From Zea mays (Eukaryota > Streptophyta > Magnoliopsida > Poales > Poaceae): a stretch of DNA of 64,000 nucleotides. The position numbers and the translations under genes are program-made. Below the pieces are notes generated by a model that saw only the letters and a list, made by a program, of their open reading frames with translations, searched no databases and was not told the origin of the DNA. The stretch covers positions 6,324,850 through 6,388,849 of the forward strand of contig NC_050102.1 in NCBI RefSeq assembly GCF_902167145.1, given 5' to 3'. Positions 28,378-40,142 of the stretch are shown here, piece by piece (position 1 is the first letter of the stretch; every line of letters starts with the position of its first letter).

Positions 28378-31074
28378 ATGTCGGGAGATCACGCCAAGAA
28401 GGAGATGGAGACCGGCGAAAAGCCCACTACAAGCCAAGGGAGCACTTCATCGGAAGAGTCCCGCACCAAGAGGAGGGAGAAGAAGAAGATCTCCTCCAAC
28501 AAAGGGAAGGAGAAGAAATCTTCTTCTCACCACAAAGAGAAGAAGGAAAAATCTTCTTCCCACAAGCCGCATCGGAGTGGGGACAAGCAAAAGAGGATGA
28601 GGAAAGTGGTCTACTACGAGACCGACACTTCATCAACATCGACCTCCGGCTCCGACGCGCCCTCCGTAACTTCTAAACGCCAAGAGCGTAAGAAGTTTAG
28701 TAAGATCCCCCTACACTATCCTCGCATTTCTAAACATGCACCTCTACTTTCCGTCCCATTAGGCAAACCACCAACTTTTGATGGTGAAGATTATGCTAGG
28801 TGGAGTGATTTAATGCGATTTCATCTAACCTCACTCCACAAAAGTATATGGGATGTTGTTGAGTTTGGTGCACAGGTACCATCCATAGGGGATAAGGATT
28901 ATGATAAGGATGAGGTGGCCCAAATCGAGCACTTCAACTCTCAAGCAACAACAATACTCCTCGCTTCTTTAAGTAGAGAGGAGTATAACAAAGTGCAAGG
29001 GTTGAAGAGCGCCAAGGATGTTTGGGATGTGCTCAAAACCGCGCACGAGGGAGATGAGCTCACCAAAATCACCAAGCGGGAAACGATCGAGGGGGAGCTC
29101 GGTCGGTTCCGGCTTCGCAAAGGGGAGGAGCCACAACACATGTACAACCGGCTCAAAACCTTGGTAAACCAAGTGCGCAACCTCGGGAGCGTAAAGTGGG
29201 ATGACCATGAAATGGTTAAGGTTATTCTAAGATCTCTTATTTTCCTTAACCCTACTCAAGTTCAATTAATTCGTGGTAATCCAAGATATACTAAAATGAC
29301 CCCCGAGGAAGTAATCGGGCATTTTGTAAGTTTTGAGTGCATGATCGAAGGCTCGAGGAAGATCAACGAGCTTGATGATCCATCTACATCCGAGGCTCAA
29401 CCCGTCGCATTCAAGGCGACGGAAGAAAAGAAGGAGGAGTCTACCCCAAGTCGACAACCAATAGACGCCTCCAAGCTTGACAATGAGGAGATGGCGCTCG
29501 TCATCAAGAGCTTCCGCCAAATCCTCAAACAAAGGAGGGGGAAAGACTACAAGTCCCGCTCCAAGAAGGTTTGCTACAAATGTGGTAAGCCCGGTCATTT
29601 TATTGCTAAATGTCCTATATCAAGTGACAGTGACCGAGGCGACGACAAGAAGGGGAAAAGAAAGGAGAAGAAGAGGTACTACAAGAAGAAGGGCGGCGAT
29701 GCCCATGTTTGTCGGGAATGGGATTCCGACGAAAGCTCAAGCGACTCCTCCGACGACGAGGACGCCGCCAACATCGCCGTCACCAAAGGACTTCTCTTCC
29801 CCAACGTCGGCCACAAGTGCCTCATGGCAAAGGACGGCAAAAGGAAGAAGGTAAAATCAAGATCCTCCACTAAATATGAAACCTCTAGTGATGAAAATGC
29901 TAGTGATGAGGAGGATAACTTGCGTACCATTTTTGCCAATCTTAACATGGAACAAAAAGAAAAATTAAATGAATTAATTAGTGCTATTCATGAAAAGGAT
30001 GACCTTTTGGATTCCCAAGAGGATTGTCTAATTAAAGAAAACAAGAAACATGTTAAGGTTAAAAATGCTTATGCTCTAGAAGTAGAAAAATGTGAAAAAT
30101 TATCTAGTGAGCTAAGCACTTGTCGTGAGATGATTGACAACCTTAGGAATGAAAATGCTAGTTTAAATGCTAAGGTTGATTCACATGTTTGCAATGTTTC
30201 AACTTCCAATCCTAGAGATAATAATGATGATTTGCTTGCTAGGATTGAAGAATTGAACATTTCTCTTGCTAGCCTTAGAATAGAAAATGAAAAATTAATT
30301 GCTAAGGCTAAAGATTTTGATGTTTGCCAAGTTACAATTTCCAATCTTAGAGATAAAAATGATATTCTTCATGCTAAGATTGTTGAACTTAATTCTTGCA
30401 AACCCTCTACATCTATTGTTGAGCATGTATCTATTTGTACTAGATGTAGAGATGTTGATGTTAATGCTATTCATGATCATATGGCTTTAATTAAACAACA
30501 AAATGATCATATAGCAAAACTAGATGCTAAAATTGCCGAGCACAACTTAGAAAATGAGAAATTTAAATTTGCTCGTAGCATGCTTTATAATGGGAGACGC
30601 CCGGGCATCAAGGATGGCATTGGCTTCCAAAGGGGGGACAATGTCAAACTTAGTGCCCCTCCTAAAAGATTGTCTAACTTTGTTAAGGGCAAGGCTCCCA
30701 TGCCTCAGGATAACGAGGGTTACATTTTATACCCTGCCGGTTATCTCGAGAGTAAAATTAGGAGAATTCATTCTAGGAAGTCTCACTCTGGCCCTAATCA
30801 TGCTTTCATGTATAAGGGTGAGACATCTAGCTCTAGGCAACCAACCCATGCTAAGTTGCCTAGAAAGAAAACTCCTAGTGCATCAAATGATCATAATATT
30901 TCATTTAAAACTTTTGATGCATCTTATGTTTTGACTAACAAATCCGGCAAGGTAGTTGCCAAATATGTTGGGGGCAAGCACAAGGGGTCAAAGACTTGTG
31001 TTTGGGTACCCAAAGTTCTTGTGTCTAATGCCAAAGGACCCAAAACCATTTGGGTACCTAAAGTCAAGAACTAA
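28378..31074 (+). CDS. gag: Element A gag
   Basis: 898 residues from ATG 28378 to TAA. Residues 1-110 are Ser/Lys-rich and strongly charged. About 131-330 is the Copia gag core (UBN2-type: PPTFDGEDYARWSDLM, MYNRLKTLVNQVRNLG). One CCHC knuckle (CYKCGKPGHFIAKC) starts at residue 399. An acidic Ser/Asp patch follows, then a long predicted coiled coil with KLNELI/ENEKL repeats (about 525-740). The tail has two WVPK motifs (CVWVPK, TIWVPKVKN) just before the stop. It forms the particle shell and binds element RNA. Length equals the element B gag, and the frame is intact. Pol follows in the +1 frame. Confidence 0.93.
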   Translation: MSGDHAKKEMETGEKPTTSQGSTSSEESRTKRREKKKISSNKGKEKKSSSHHKEKKEKSSSHKPHRSGDKQKRMRKVVYYETDTSSTSTSGSDAPSVTSKRQERKKFSKIPLHYPRISKHAPLLSVPLGKPPTFDGEDYARWSDLMRFHLTSLHKSIWDVVEFGAQVPSIGDKDYDKDEVAQIEHFNSQATTILLASLSREEYNKVQGLKSAKDVWDVLKTAHEGDELTKITKRETIEGELGRFRLRKGEEPQHMYNRLKTLVNQVRNLGSVKWDDHEMVKVILRSLIFLNPTQVQLIRGNPRYTKMTPEEVIGHFVSFECMIEGSRKINELDDPSTSEAQPVAFKATEEKKEESTPSRQPIDASKLDNEEMALVIKSFRQILKQRRGKDYKSRSKKVCYKCGKPGHFIAKCPISSDSDRGDDKKGKRKEKKRYYKKKGGDAHVCREWDSDESSSDSSDDEDAANIAVTKGLLFPNVGHKCLMAKDGKRKKVKSRSSTKYETSSDENASDEEDNLRTIFANLNMEQKEKLNELISAIHEKDDLLDSQEDCLIKENKKHVKVKNAYALEVEKCEKLSSELSTCREMIDNLRNENASLNAKVDSHVCNVSTSNPRDNNDDLLARIEELNISLASLRIENEKLIAKAKDFDVCQVTISNLRDKNDILHAKIVELNSCKPSTSIVEHVSICTRCRDVDVNAIHDHMALIKQQNDHIAKLDAKIAEHNLENEKFKFARSMLYNGRRPGIKDGIGFQRGDNVKLSAPPKRLSNFVKGKAPMPQDNEGYILYPAGYLESKIRRIHSRKSHSGPNHAFMYKGETSSSRQPTHAKLPRKKTPSASNDHNISFKTFDASYVLTNKSGKVVAKYVGGKHKGSKTCVWVPKVLVSNAKGPKTIWVPKVKN

Positions 31075-31090
31075 ACTTGTTTTGTAGGTT
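31075..31090 (+). promoter_or_regulatory. gag/pol boundary of A with splice-acceptor-like site
   Basis: After the gag TAA the sequence is ACTTGTTTTGTAG|GTTTATGC. The TAG lies in the pol frame, so pol cannot be entered by read-through in its own frame, and pol is +1 to gag. The T-rich run ending in AG looks like an intron 3' end. The same arrangement is in elements B (57360-57375) and C. Confidence 0.5.
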
Positions 31091-34000
31091 TATGCATCCG
31101 GGGGCTCAAGTTGGATACTCGACAGCGGGTGCACGAACCACATGACAGGGGAGAAAAAGATGTTCTCCTCATATGAGAAAAACCAAGATCCCCAAAGAGC
31201 GATCACATTCGGGGATGGAAATCAAGGTTTGGTCAAAGGATTGGGTAAAATTGCTATATCTCCTGACCATTCTATTTCCAATGTTTTTCTTGTAAACTCT
31301 CTAGATTACAATTTGCTTTCTGTTTCCCAATTATGTCAAATGGGCTACAACTGTCTTTTTACTGATATTGGTGTCACTGTCTTTAGAAGAAGTGATGATT
31401 CAATAGCATTTAAGGGAGTGTTAGAGGGTCAGCTATACTTGGTAGATTTTGATAGAGCTGAACTCGACACTTGCTTAATTGCTAAGACTAACATGGGTTG
31501 GCTCTGGCACCGCCGACTAGCTCATGTTGGGATGAAGAATCTTCATAAGCTTCTAAAGGGAGAACACATTTTAGGACTAACAAATGTTCATTTTGAGAAA
31601 GACAGGATTTGTAGCGCATGCCAAGCAGGAAAGCAAGTTGGCACTCATCATCCGCATAAGAACATAATGACGACCGACAGGCCATTGGAGCTCCTACACA
31701 TGGATCTATTCGGCCCGATCGCTTACATAAGCATCGGCGGGAGTAAGTACTGTCTAGTTATTGTGGATGATTACTCTCGCTTCACTTGGGTATTCTTTTT
31801 ACAGGAAAAATCTCAAACCCAAGAGACCTTAAAGGGATTCTTGAGACGGGCTCAAAATGAGTTCGGCTTAAGGATCAAGAAAATAAGAAGCGACAACGGA
31901 ACGGAGTTCAAGAACTCTCAAATCGAAGGCTTCCTTGAGGAGGAGGGCATCAAGCATGAGTTCTCTTCTCCCTACACGCCACAACAAAATGGTGTAGTGG
32001 AGAGGAAGAATAGAACTCTATTAGACATGGCAAGAACCATGCTTGATGAGTACAAGACTTCGGATCGGTTTTGGGCCGAGGCGGTCAACACCGCTTGCTA
32101 CGCCATCAACCGGTTATATCTACACCGAATCCTCAAGAAGACATCATATGAACTCCTAACCGGTAAAAAGCCCAACATTTCATATTTTAGAGTCTTTGGT
32201 AGCAAATGCTTTATTCTTGTTAAAAGAGGAAGAAAATCTAAATTTGCTCCTAAGACTGTAGAAGGCTTTTTACTTGGTTATGACTCAAACACAAGGGCAT
32301 ATAGGGTCTTTAACAAGTCCACTGGACTAGTTGAAGTCTCATGTGACGTTGTGTTTGATGAGACTAACGGCTCTCAAGTAGAGCAAGTTGATCTTGATGA
32401 GATAGGTGAAGAAGAAGCTCCATGCATCGCGCTAAGGAACATGTCCATTGGGGATGTGTGTCCTAAGGAATCCGAAGAGCCTCCAAATGCACAAGATCAA
32501 CCATCCTCCTCCATGGAAGCATCTCCACCAACTCAAAATGAGGAAGAGGCTCAAGTTGATGAAGAAGAAGATCAAACAAATGAGCCACCTCAAGATGATG
32601 GCATTGATCAAGGGGGAGATGCAAATGATGAAGACAAGGAGGATGAGGAACAAAGGCCGCCGCACCCAAGAGTCCACCAAGCAATTCAACGAGATCACCC
32701 CGTCGACACCATCCTCGGCGACATTCATAAGGGGGTAACTACTAGATCTCGTGTTGCACATTTTTGTGAACATTACTCTTTTGTTTCCTCTATTGAGCCA
32801 CACAGGGTAGAGGAAGCACTCCAAGATTCGGATTGGGTGGTGGCGATGCAAGAGGAGCTCAACAACTTCACTAGAAATGAGGTATGGCATTTAGTTCCAC
32901 GTCCTAACCAAAATGTTGTAGGAACCAAATGGGTCTTCCGCAACAAGCAAGATGAGCATGGTGTGGTGACAAGAAACAAAGCTCGACTTGTGGCCAAGGG
33001 ATACTCCCAAGTCGAAGGTTTGGATTTCGGTGAAACCTATGCACCCGTAGCTAGGCTTGAGTCAATTCACATATTATTGGCCTATGCTACTTACCATGGC
33101 TTTAAGCTTTATCAAATGGACGTGAAAAGTGCCTTCCTCAATGGACCGATCAAGGAAGAGGTCTATGTTGAGCAACCTCCCGGCTTTGAAGACAGTGAGT
33201 ATCCTAACCATGTCTATAAGCTTTCTAAGGCGCTTTATGGGCTCAAGCAAGCCCCAAGAGCATGGTATGAATGCCTTAGAGATTTTCTTATTGCAAATGG
33301 ATTCAAAGTCGGAAAGGCCGATCCTACACTCTTTACTAAAACTCTTGAAAATGACTTGTTTGTATGCCAAATTTATGTTGATGATATTATATTTGGGTCT
33401 ACTAATGAGTCTACATGTGAAGAGTTTAGTAGGATCATGACATAGAAGTTCGAGATGTCTATGATCGGGGAGTTGAAGTATTTTCTAGGATTCCAAGTCA
33501 AGCAACTCCAAGAGGGCACCTTCCTAAGCCAAACGAAGTACACTCAAGACATTCTAACCAAGTTTGGGATGAAGGATGCCAAGCCCATCAAGACACCCAT
33601 GGGAACAAATGGGCATCTCGACCTCGACACGGAAGGTAAGTCCGTGGATCAAAAGGTATACCGGTCGATGATAGGATCTTTGCTATATTTATGTGCATCT
33701 CGACCGGACATTATGCTTTCCGTTTGCATGTGTGCAAGATTCCAATCCGACCCTAAGGAATCCCACCTTACGGCCGTAAAACGAATCTTGAGATATTTAG
33801 CTTATACTCCTAAGTTTGGGCTTTGGTACCCTCGGGGATCCACATTTGATTTGATTGGTTATTCGGATGCCGATTGGGCGGGGTGCAAAATCAATAGGAA
33901 GAGCACATCGGGGACTTGCCAGTTCTTGGGAAGATCCTTGGTGTCTTGGGCTTCAAAGAAGCAAAATTCGGTTGCTCTTTCCACCGCCGAAGCCGAGTAT

Positions 34001-34330
34001 ATTGCCGCAGGCCATTGTTGCGCGCAATTGCTTTGGATGAGGCAAACCCTGCGGGACTACGGTTACAAATTGACCAAAGTCCCTTTGCTATGTGATAATG
34101 AGAGTGCAATCAAAATGGCCGACAATCCCGTCGAGCATAGCCGCACTAAACACATAGCCATTCGGTATCATTTTCTTAGGGATCACCAACAAAAGGGAGA
34201 TATCAAGATTTCTTATATTAACACTAAAGATCAATTAGCTGATATCTTTACCAAGCCTCTTAATGAACAAACTTTTACCAACCTTAGGCATGAGCTCAAT
34301 ATTCTTGATTCGCGCAATTTCTTTTGCTAG
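31088..34330 (+). pseudogene. pol: Element A pol with one nonsense codon
   Basis: Open frame from codon 31088, just after an in-frame TAG, to TAG at 34328; 1080 codons. Protease WILDSGC is at residues 9-15. GAG-pre-integrase HHCC ([19 protein letters not shown]) is at about 139-180. Integrase DDE has DLFGPI (~206), SDNGTEF (~268) and NGVVERKN (~302). RT has TKWVFRNK (~612) and catalytic YVDD (~763). RNase H has SDADWAGC and [11 protein letters not shown], ending NFFC. A TAG at 33443-33445 falls just after the RT core, where element B has CAG, so RNase H is lost from the product. The protein would otherwise carry out reverse transcription and integration. Confidence 0.93.
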
Positions 34331-35196
34331 ATTGCACACATAGCTCATTTATATACCTTTGATCATATCTCTTTCCTATGCTATGACTAATGTGCTTTCA
34401 AGTCTATTTCAATCAAGTCATAGATGTATCGAAAGGGAATTGGAGTCTTCGGCGAAGACAAAAGGCTTCCACTCCGTAACTCATCCCTCGCCATCACTCC
34501 AAGCAACTCTCTATTCTTTGGGAGAAATGAGCATCAAACAAAAGGACCGGACTTCATCCTTGGGGGAGAGATGAGCCCAAGGCAAAAGGACCGGACTTCA
34601 TCTTTGGTATAATCTTAACTCATTTATTTATGACCAAAGGGGAAGGTCACACTTCGAGGGCTCTAATGATTCCGTTTTTGGCGATTCATGCCAAAAAGGG
34701 GGAGAAATGAGCCCAAAGCAAAAGGACCGCACCACCACCACCAATTTCAAAAACTTAGTGTTTCTAAGATAATTTTCAATTGGCATCCTATTATGTTCAA
34801 AAAGGGGAGAAAGTAGTATTTCAAAATTGATTCATCAAAACCCTCTTGAACACTAAGAGGAGGATTTCATTTAGGGGGAGTTTTGTTTAGTCAAAGGTAG
34901 AGCATTTGAAATAGGGGAGAAAATTTCAAATCTTGAAAATGCTTTGCAAAATCTTATTCATTTACCTTTGACTATTTGCAAAAGAACTTTGAAAAAGATT
35001 TACAAAAGAATTTGCAAAGACAAAACATGTGGTGCAAGCATGGTCCAAAATGTTGTATAAGAAAGAAACATTCCATGCATATCTCGTAAGTAGTTATATT
35101 GGCTCAATTCTAAAGCAACCTTTACACTTACATTATGCAAACTAGTTCAATTATGCACTTCTATATTTGCTTTGGTTTGTGTTGGCATCAATCACC
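34331..35196 (+). other. 3' non-coding region of element A
   Basis: Between the pol stop and the polypurine tract. It contains repeated phrases such as GAGAAATGAGC..CAAAGGACCG (about 34525, 34570, 34703) and several AAAGGGGGAGAAA tracts that resemble extra polypurine tracts. No envelope-like frame is seen, although some SIRE-lineage elements carry one here. Confidence 0.7.
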
Positions 35197-35210
35197 AAAA
35201 AGGGGGAGAT
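35197..35210 (+). other. Polypurine tract of element A
   Basis: AAAAAGGGGGAGAT directly before the 3' LTR; the same sequence precedes the 3' LTRs of B, C and D. Confidence 0.9.
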
Positions 35211-36521
35211 TGAAAGGGAATTAGGCTTACACCTAGTCCCTAATTAATTTTGGTGGTTGAATTGCCCAACACAAACATTTGGACTAACTAAGTTTGCCCA
35301 AGTGTATAGATTACACAGGTGTAAAAGGTTTACACTCAGCCAATAAAAAGACCAAGTTTTGGATTCAACAAGGGAGCAAAATGGGAACCGAAGGCCCTCT
35401 GGTCTGGGAGCACCGGACTGTCCGGTGTACACCGGACAGTGTCCGGTGCACCAGAGGACTCCAGCTAAAACTCGCCACCTTCGGGAATTTCCAGAGGCAC
35501 TTGCGCTATAATTCACCGGACTGTCCGGTGTACACCGGACAGTGTCCGGTGCGCCAAGGAGGAGCAGCCTCAGGAACTCGCCAGCTTCGGGAAACTCCAA
35601 CGGCTAGTCCGCTATAATTCACCGGACTGTCCGGTGTGCACCAGACTGTCCGGTGCGACTTCGGAGCAACGGCTACCTCCGCGCCAACGGCTCTCTGCCG
35701 CGCATTTAATGCGCGCTCTGCGCGCGCAGATGTCAGGCGCGCCCACTCCGGCACACCGGACAAGGAACAGTAGATGTCCGGTGTGCACCGGACATCCAGG
35801 CGGGCCCACAAGTCAGAAGCTCCAACGGTCAGAATCCAACGGCAGTGATGACGTGGCAGGGGGCACCGGACTGTCCGGTGTGCACCGGACTGTCCGGTGC
35901 ACCATCGTGCAGACTGCCTCCCAACGGCCACATTTGGTGGTTGGGGCTATAAATACCCCAACCACCCCACCATTCATTGCATCCAAGTTTTCCACTTCCC
36001 AACTACTACAAGAGCTCTAGCATTCAATTCTAGACACACCTAAGAGATCAAATCCTCTCCAAATTCCACACAACGCCATAGTGACTAGAGAGAGTGATTT
36101 GCTTGTGTTCTTTCGAGCTCTTGCGCTTGGATTGCTTTCTTCTTTCTTGATCCTTTCTTTGCAATCAAACTCACTTGTAATCAAGGCAAGAGACACCAAA
36201 CTTGTGGTGGTCCTTGTGGGAACTTTGTGTTCCAAGTGATTGAGAAGAGAAAGCTCACTCGATCCGTGGATCGTTTGAGAGAGGGAAGGGTTGAAAGAGA
36301 CCCGGCCTTTGTGGCCTCCTCAACGGGGAGTAGGTTTGAGAGAACCGAACCTCGGTAAAACAAATCTCCGTGTCTCACTTGCTTATTCGCTTGGGATTTG
36401 TTTTTCACCCACTCTCACGGACTCGTTTCTTTATTACTAACGCTAACCCGACTTGTAGTTGTGTTTATATTTGTAAATTTCAGTTTCGCCCTATTCACCC
36501 CCCCCCTCTAGGCGACTTTCA
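35211..36521 (+). repeat. 3' LTR of element A
   Basis: Same length as the 5' LTR with about four substitutions (near 35579, 36081, 36305 and 36451). It ends CGACTTTCA before the target-site duplication GGAAG. Confidence 0.96.
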
Positions 36522-36526
36522 GGAAG

Positions 36527-38703
36527 GGCATGCACTGCCCGTTCAGAGGCCAGTCAGCGAGGTACTGTCCGAGACCAAGATCCGCTACCCACAAGTTCAG
36601 AAGCTGCTGTATGCTGTGATCCTGACGAGGCGGAAGTTACGACACTACTTCGAGTCTCATCCGGTAACTGTGGTGTCATCCTTCCCCCTGGGGGAGATCA
36701 TCCAGTGTCGAGAGGCCTCGGGCAGGATCGCAAAGTGGGCGGTGGAAATCATGGGCGAAACGATCTCGTTCGCCCCTCGGAAGGCCATCAAGTCCCAGGT
36801 GTTGGCGGACTTCGTGGCCGAATGGGTCGACACCCAGCTGCCGACGGCTCCGATCCAACCGGAGCTCTGGACCATGTTTTTCGACGGGTCGCTGATGAAG
36901 ACAGGAGCCGGCGCGGGCCTGCTCTTCATCTCGCCCCTCGGAAAGCACCTGCGCTACGTGCTACGCCTCCATTTCCCGGCGTCCAACAATGTGGCCGAGT
37001 ACGAAGCTCTGGTCAACGGGTTGCGGATCGCCATCGAGCTAGGGGTCAGACGCCTCGACGCCCGCGGTGATTCGCAGCTCGTCATCGACCAAGTCATGAA
37101 GAACTCCCACTGCCGCGACCCGAAGATGGAGGCCTACTGCGATGAGGTTCGGCGCCTGGAAGACAAGTTCTTCGGGCTCGAGCTCAACCACATCGCTCGG
37201 CGCTACAACGAGACTGCAGACGAGCTGGCTAAAATAGCCTCGGGGCGAACGACGGTCCCCCCGGACGTCTTCTCCCGGGATCTGCATCAACCCTCCGTCA
37301 AGATCGACGACGCGCCCGAGCCCGAGGCACCCTCGGCTCAGCCCGAGGCGCCCTCGACTCGGCCCGAGGCACCCTCGACTCAGCCCGAGGTACCCTCGGC
37401 CCCCGAAGCCGAGGCGCTGAACGTCGAGGAGGAGCAGAGCGGGGCCACGCCTGATCGAGATTGGCAGGCCCCGTACCTGCGATATCTCCGCCAGGGAGAG
37501 CTACCCCTCGACCAAGCCGAGGCTCGGCTGGTAGCACGACGCGCCAAGTCGTTCATCTTGTTGGGCGACGAAGAGGAGCTCTACCACCGGAGCCCCTCGG
37601 GCATCCTCCAGCGATGCATCTCCATCGCCGAAGGTCAGGAACTCCTGTAAGAAATACACTCGGGGGCTTGCGGCCATCATGCAGCGCCTCGAGCCCTTGT
37701 CGGGAATGCTTTCCGGCAAGGCTTCTACTGGCCAACGGCGGTGGCTGACGCCACTAGAATTGTCCGCACCTGCGAAGGGTGCCAATTCTATGCGAAGCAG
37801 ACCCACCTGCCCGCTCAGGCTCTGCAGACGATACCCATCACCTGGCCCTTCGCTGTATGGGGTCTGGACCTCGTCGGTCCCTTGCAGAAGGCGCCCGGGG
37901 GCTACACGCACCTGCTGGTCGCCATCGACAAATTCTCCAAGTGGATCGAGGTCCGACCCCTGAACAGCATCAGGTCCGAGCAGGCGGTGGCGTTCTTCAC
38001 CAACATCATCCATCGCTTCGGGGTCCCAAACTCCATCATCACCGACAACGGTACCCAGTTCACCGGCAAAATTTTTTTGGATTTTTGCGAAGATCACCAC
38101 ATCCGGGTGGACTGGGCCGCCGTGGCTCATCCCATGTCGAATGGGCAAGTAGAGCGTGCCAACGGCATGATTCTACAAGGGCTCAAGCCTCGGATCTACA
38201 ACGGCCTCAACAAGTTCGGCAAGCGATGGATGAAGGAACTCCCCTCGGTGGTCTGGAGCCTAAGGACGACGCCGAGTCGTGCCACGGGTTTCACGCCGTT
38301 CTTCCTGGTCTACGGGGCCGAGGCTATCTTGCCCACTGACCTGGAATACGGCTCCCCGAGGACGAGGGCCTACACCGATCAAAGCAACCAAGCTAGCCGA
38401 GAAGAATCGCTGGACCAGCTGGAGGAGGCTCGGGACAGGGCCTTACTACACTCGGCGCGGTACCAGCAGTCCCTGCGACGCTACCACGCCCGAGGGGTCC
38501 GGCCCCGAGACTTCCAGGTGGGCGACCTGGTGCTTCGACTGCGGCAAGACGCCCGGGGAAGGCACAAACTCACGCCCCCCTGGGAGGGGCCATTCGTCAT
38601 CGCCAAAGTTCTGAAGCCCGGGACATACAAGCTGGCCAACAATCAAGGCGAGATCTACGGCAACGCTTGGAACATCAAACAGCTACGTCGCTTCTACCCT
38701 TAA
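36527..38703 (+). pseudogene. Huck-like pol, part 2 (RNase H, second RNase H, integrase)
   Basis: Continuation of the frame cut by element A. It reads the end of the RT-linked RNase H (YPQVQKLLYAVILTRRKLRHYF). A second RNase H of the archaeal/RVT_3 type follows (FFDGSLMKTGAGAGL, NNVAEYEAL, GDSQLVIDQV, YNETADELAKIAS), a Tat-lineage marker. Then comes a Pro/Glu linker with 21-bp repeats. A TAA at 37648-37650 interrupts before the integrase. The integrase zinc part has CEGC, and the DDE residues are in GLDLVGPL, ITDNGTQF and NGQVERANG; its C-terminus ends QLRRFYP at the stop 38701. Part 2 has no start of its own. Confidence 0.9.
37321..37404 (+). repeat. 21-bp repeat in Huck-like pol linker, ~4 units
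   Basis: Units of the form CCCGAGGCACCCTCGGCTCAG encode PEAPS(A/T)(Q/R) four times between the second RNase H and the integrase. The frame is kept because the period is a multiple of three. Confidence 0.85.
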
Positions 38704-38904
38704 GATGTTTTCAAGTTGTTCATATACCTCGCACCCACGCAAAGTTTAGTCATCAAGGAAGGGTCGGCCTCGCCTCGGCAAAGCCCGACCCTCCCTCGGG
38801 GGCTAAAAGGGGGGAGACCCCCTCTGCGTCGAAATTTTCCTCGAAAAAGGATCTCTTTTTAGCAGAATTTCTTTCGTGCTTTTTGACTACTTCGAAAAGC
38901 GGAT

Positions 38905-39820
38905 CCTGGAAACGACGGAGTACACGTAAGCAGCCAAGGCTGACCGAGCCGAGGGACTCCTACGCCTCCGGGATACGGATACCTCACTCATCACCTTCTG
39001 CGATAAGTAACTCGCGTTCGGATAAAGTGATTCCGCGGACCGAACAAGTCTTCACGCTAGGAAGCTCTTCTGCCGAGACGGTCCTTCAAGCCTTCTCGAC
39101 TGAATCGGTGACAGGGCCTCATGGACGGACGAAAGTACGCGTAAGCGGCAAGGCCGACCGAGCCAAGGGACTCCCACGCCTCTGGGATACGGATACCTCA
39201 CTCATCACCTTCCGCGAGAAGCAACTCTCGCCCACACAAACATCCCTGTTACCGACGGAAAGTCCAGATGCTCGAAATAAGAGGAAAGGAGACGCGGCTT
39301 TACAACGCAGCGAGGGTGTGTTTTCTGGCCTCGGCGGCCGCAGAAGGCACAGGCTACAAGACAATCTGATCCTGCAGGCTCGGGTCTTCACGCTGAAGGG
39401 AGCTGTAGCACCCTCGGCATCGACGACGCCTTCAGCGAGGTCCGACCCAGCCTCGGACGGCGACGCGGTCTAGGGACTTCTCCGGGAATCCGGCCCGAGC
39501 AGGCGGCTCGACCGGTTACCCCTGGGGCCTCGGCCAAGCATCTTCCAAGGGCGCCAGCCCGACCCGAGGCCTCGACTGATCGACTCCGGCGTCAGCCCCG
39601 CTGACGGGCAACCCGGCTAGGCTCCGGCCAACCAGGTTCCCATTTTCGAGCCAACTCTGCCTCTGTTCGTACTGATATCGCTACCCCTGGCTTCGGCTCA
39701 TCGAAGGGCGGCCAAGGGGTCCCTTTAACTAAGCTAGAGGAGCCTCAGACAACAAGGCCGATCGAGCCGAGGGATTCCTACGCCTCCGGGATACGGATAC
39801 CTCACTCGTCACCTTGACAC
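38905..39820 (+). repeat. Dispersed ~50-90 bp repeat, 3 copies
   Basis: A block containing CTCCGGGATACGGATACCTC, with minor changes, occurs at about 38967, 39180 and 39782. Each is preceded by GGCCGACCGAGCC-like sequence. The first two copies extend over about 90 bp and lie about 215 bp apart. Confidence 0.8.
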
Positions 39821-40142
39821 GGGGCGACTCATGCTTGGTGAAGCGGTTCAGATAATCAACAGGCGATACTTAGTGCTCGAAAACGAGGAAAAAACACGGC
39901 TCCGTGCCGAAGTTACATACATGTTCAGGCCTTGACAGCCGCAATGAACAAAAACACTGGCATTCGAAGTGCCACTACAAACGGAACTCCGGTTCCCCCT
40001 CCGCAGGTACGAACAACCCCACTCCGAGGGGGAAGGCCTGCGGAGCAACGGAAGGCCGATGAACGGCACGCCGTCACCTGCTCCAGCAGCGGCGACGACG
40101 ACGACTTCTGCTCCGGGGGGCCGAACAGCGGCAACGCTGACC

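Larger units (their letters stand above)
27019..36521 (+). mobile_element. Copia element A (SIRE/Opie-like), complete, 9.5 kb
   Basis: LTRs 27019-28329 and 35211-36521, both 1311 bp. Target-site duplication GGAAG is at 27014-27018 and 36522-36526. It is inserted in the RNase H part of the Huck-like pol, same orientation. I count four substitutions between its LTRs, so it is the youngest insertion here. Internal order: PBS, gag, pol (protease, integrase, RT, RNase H), ~0.9 kb non-coding, polypurine tract. It is almost the same as element B in coding sequence but has a different LTR U3. One nonsense codon breaks pol. Confidence 0.96.
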
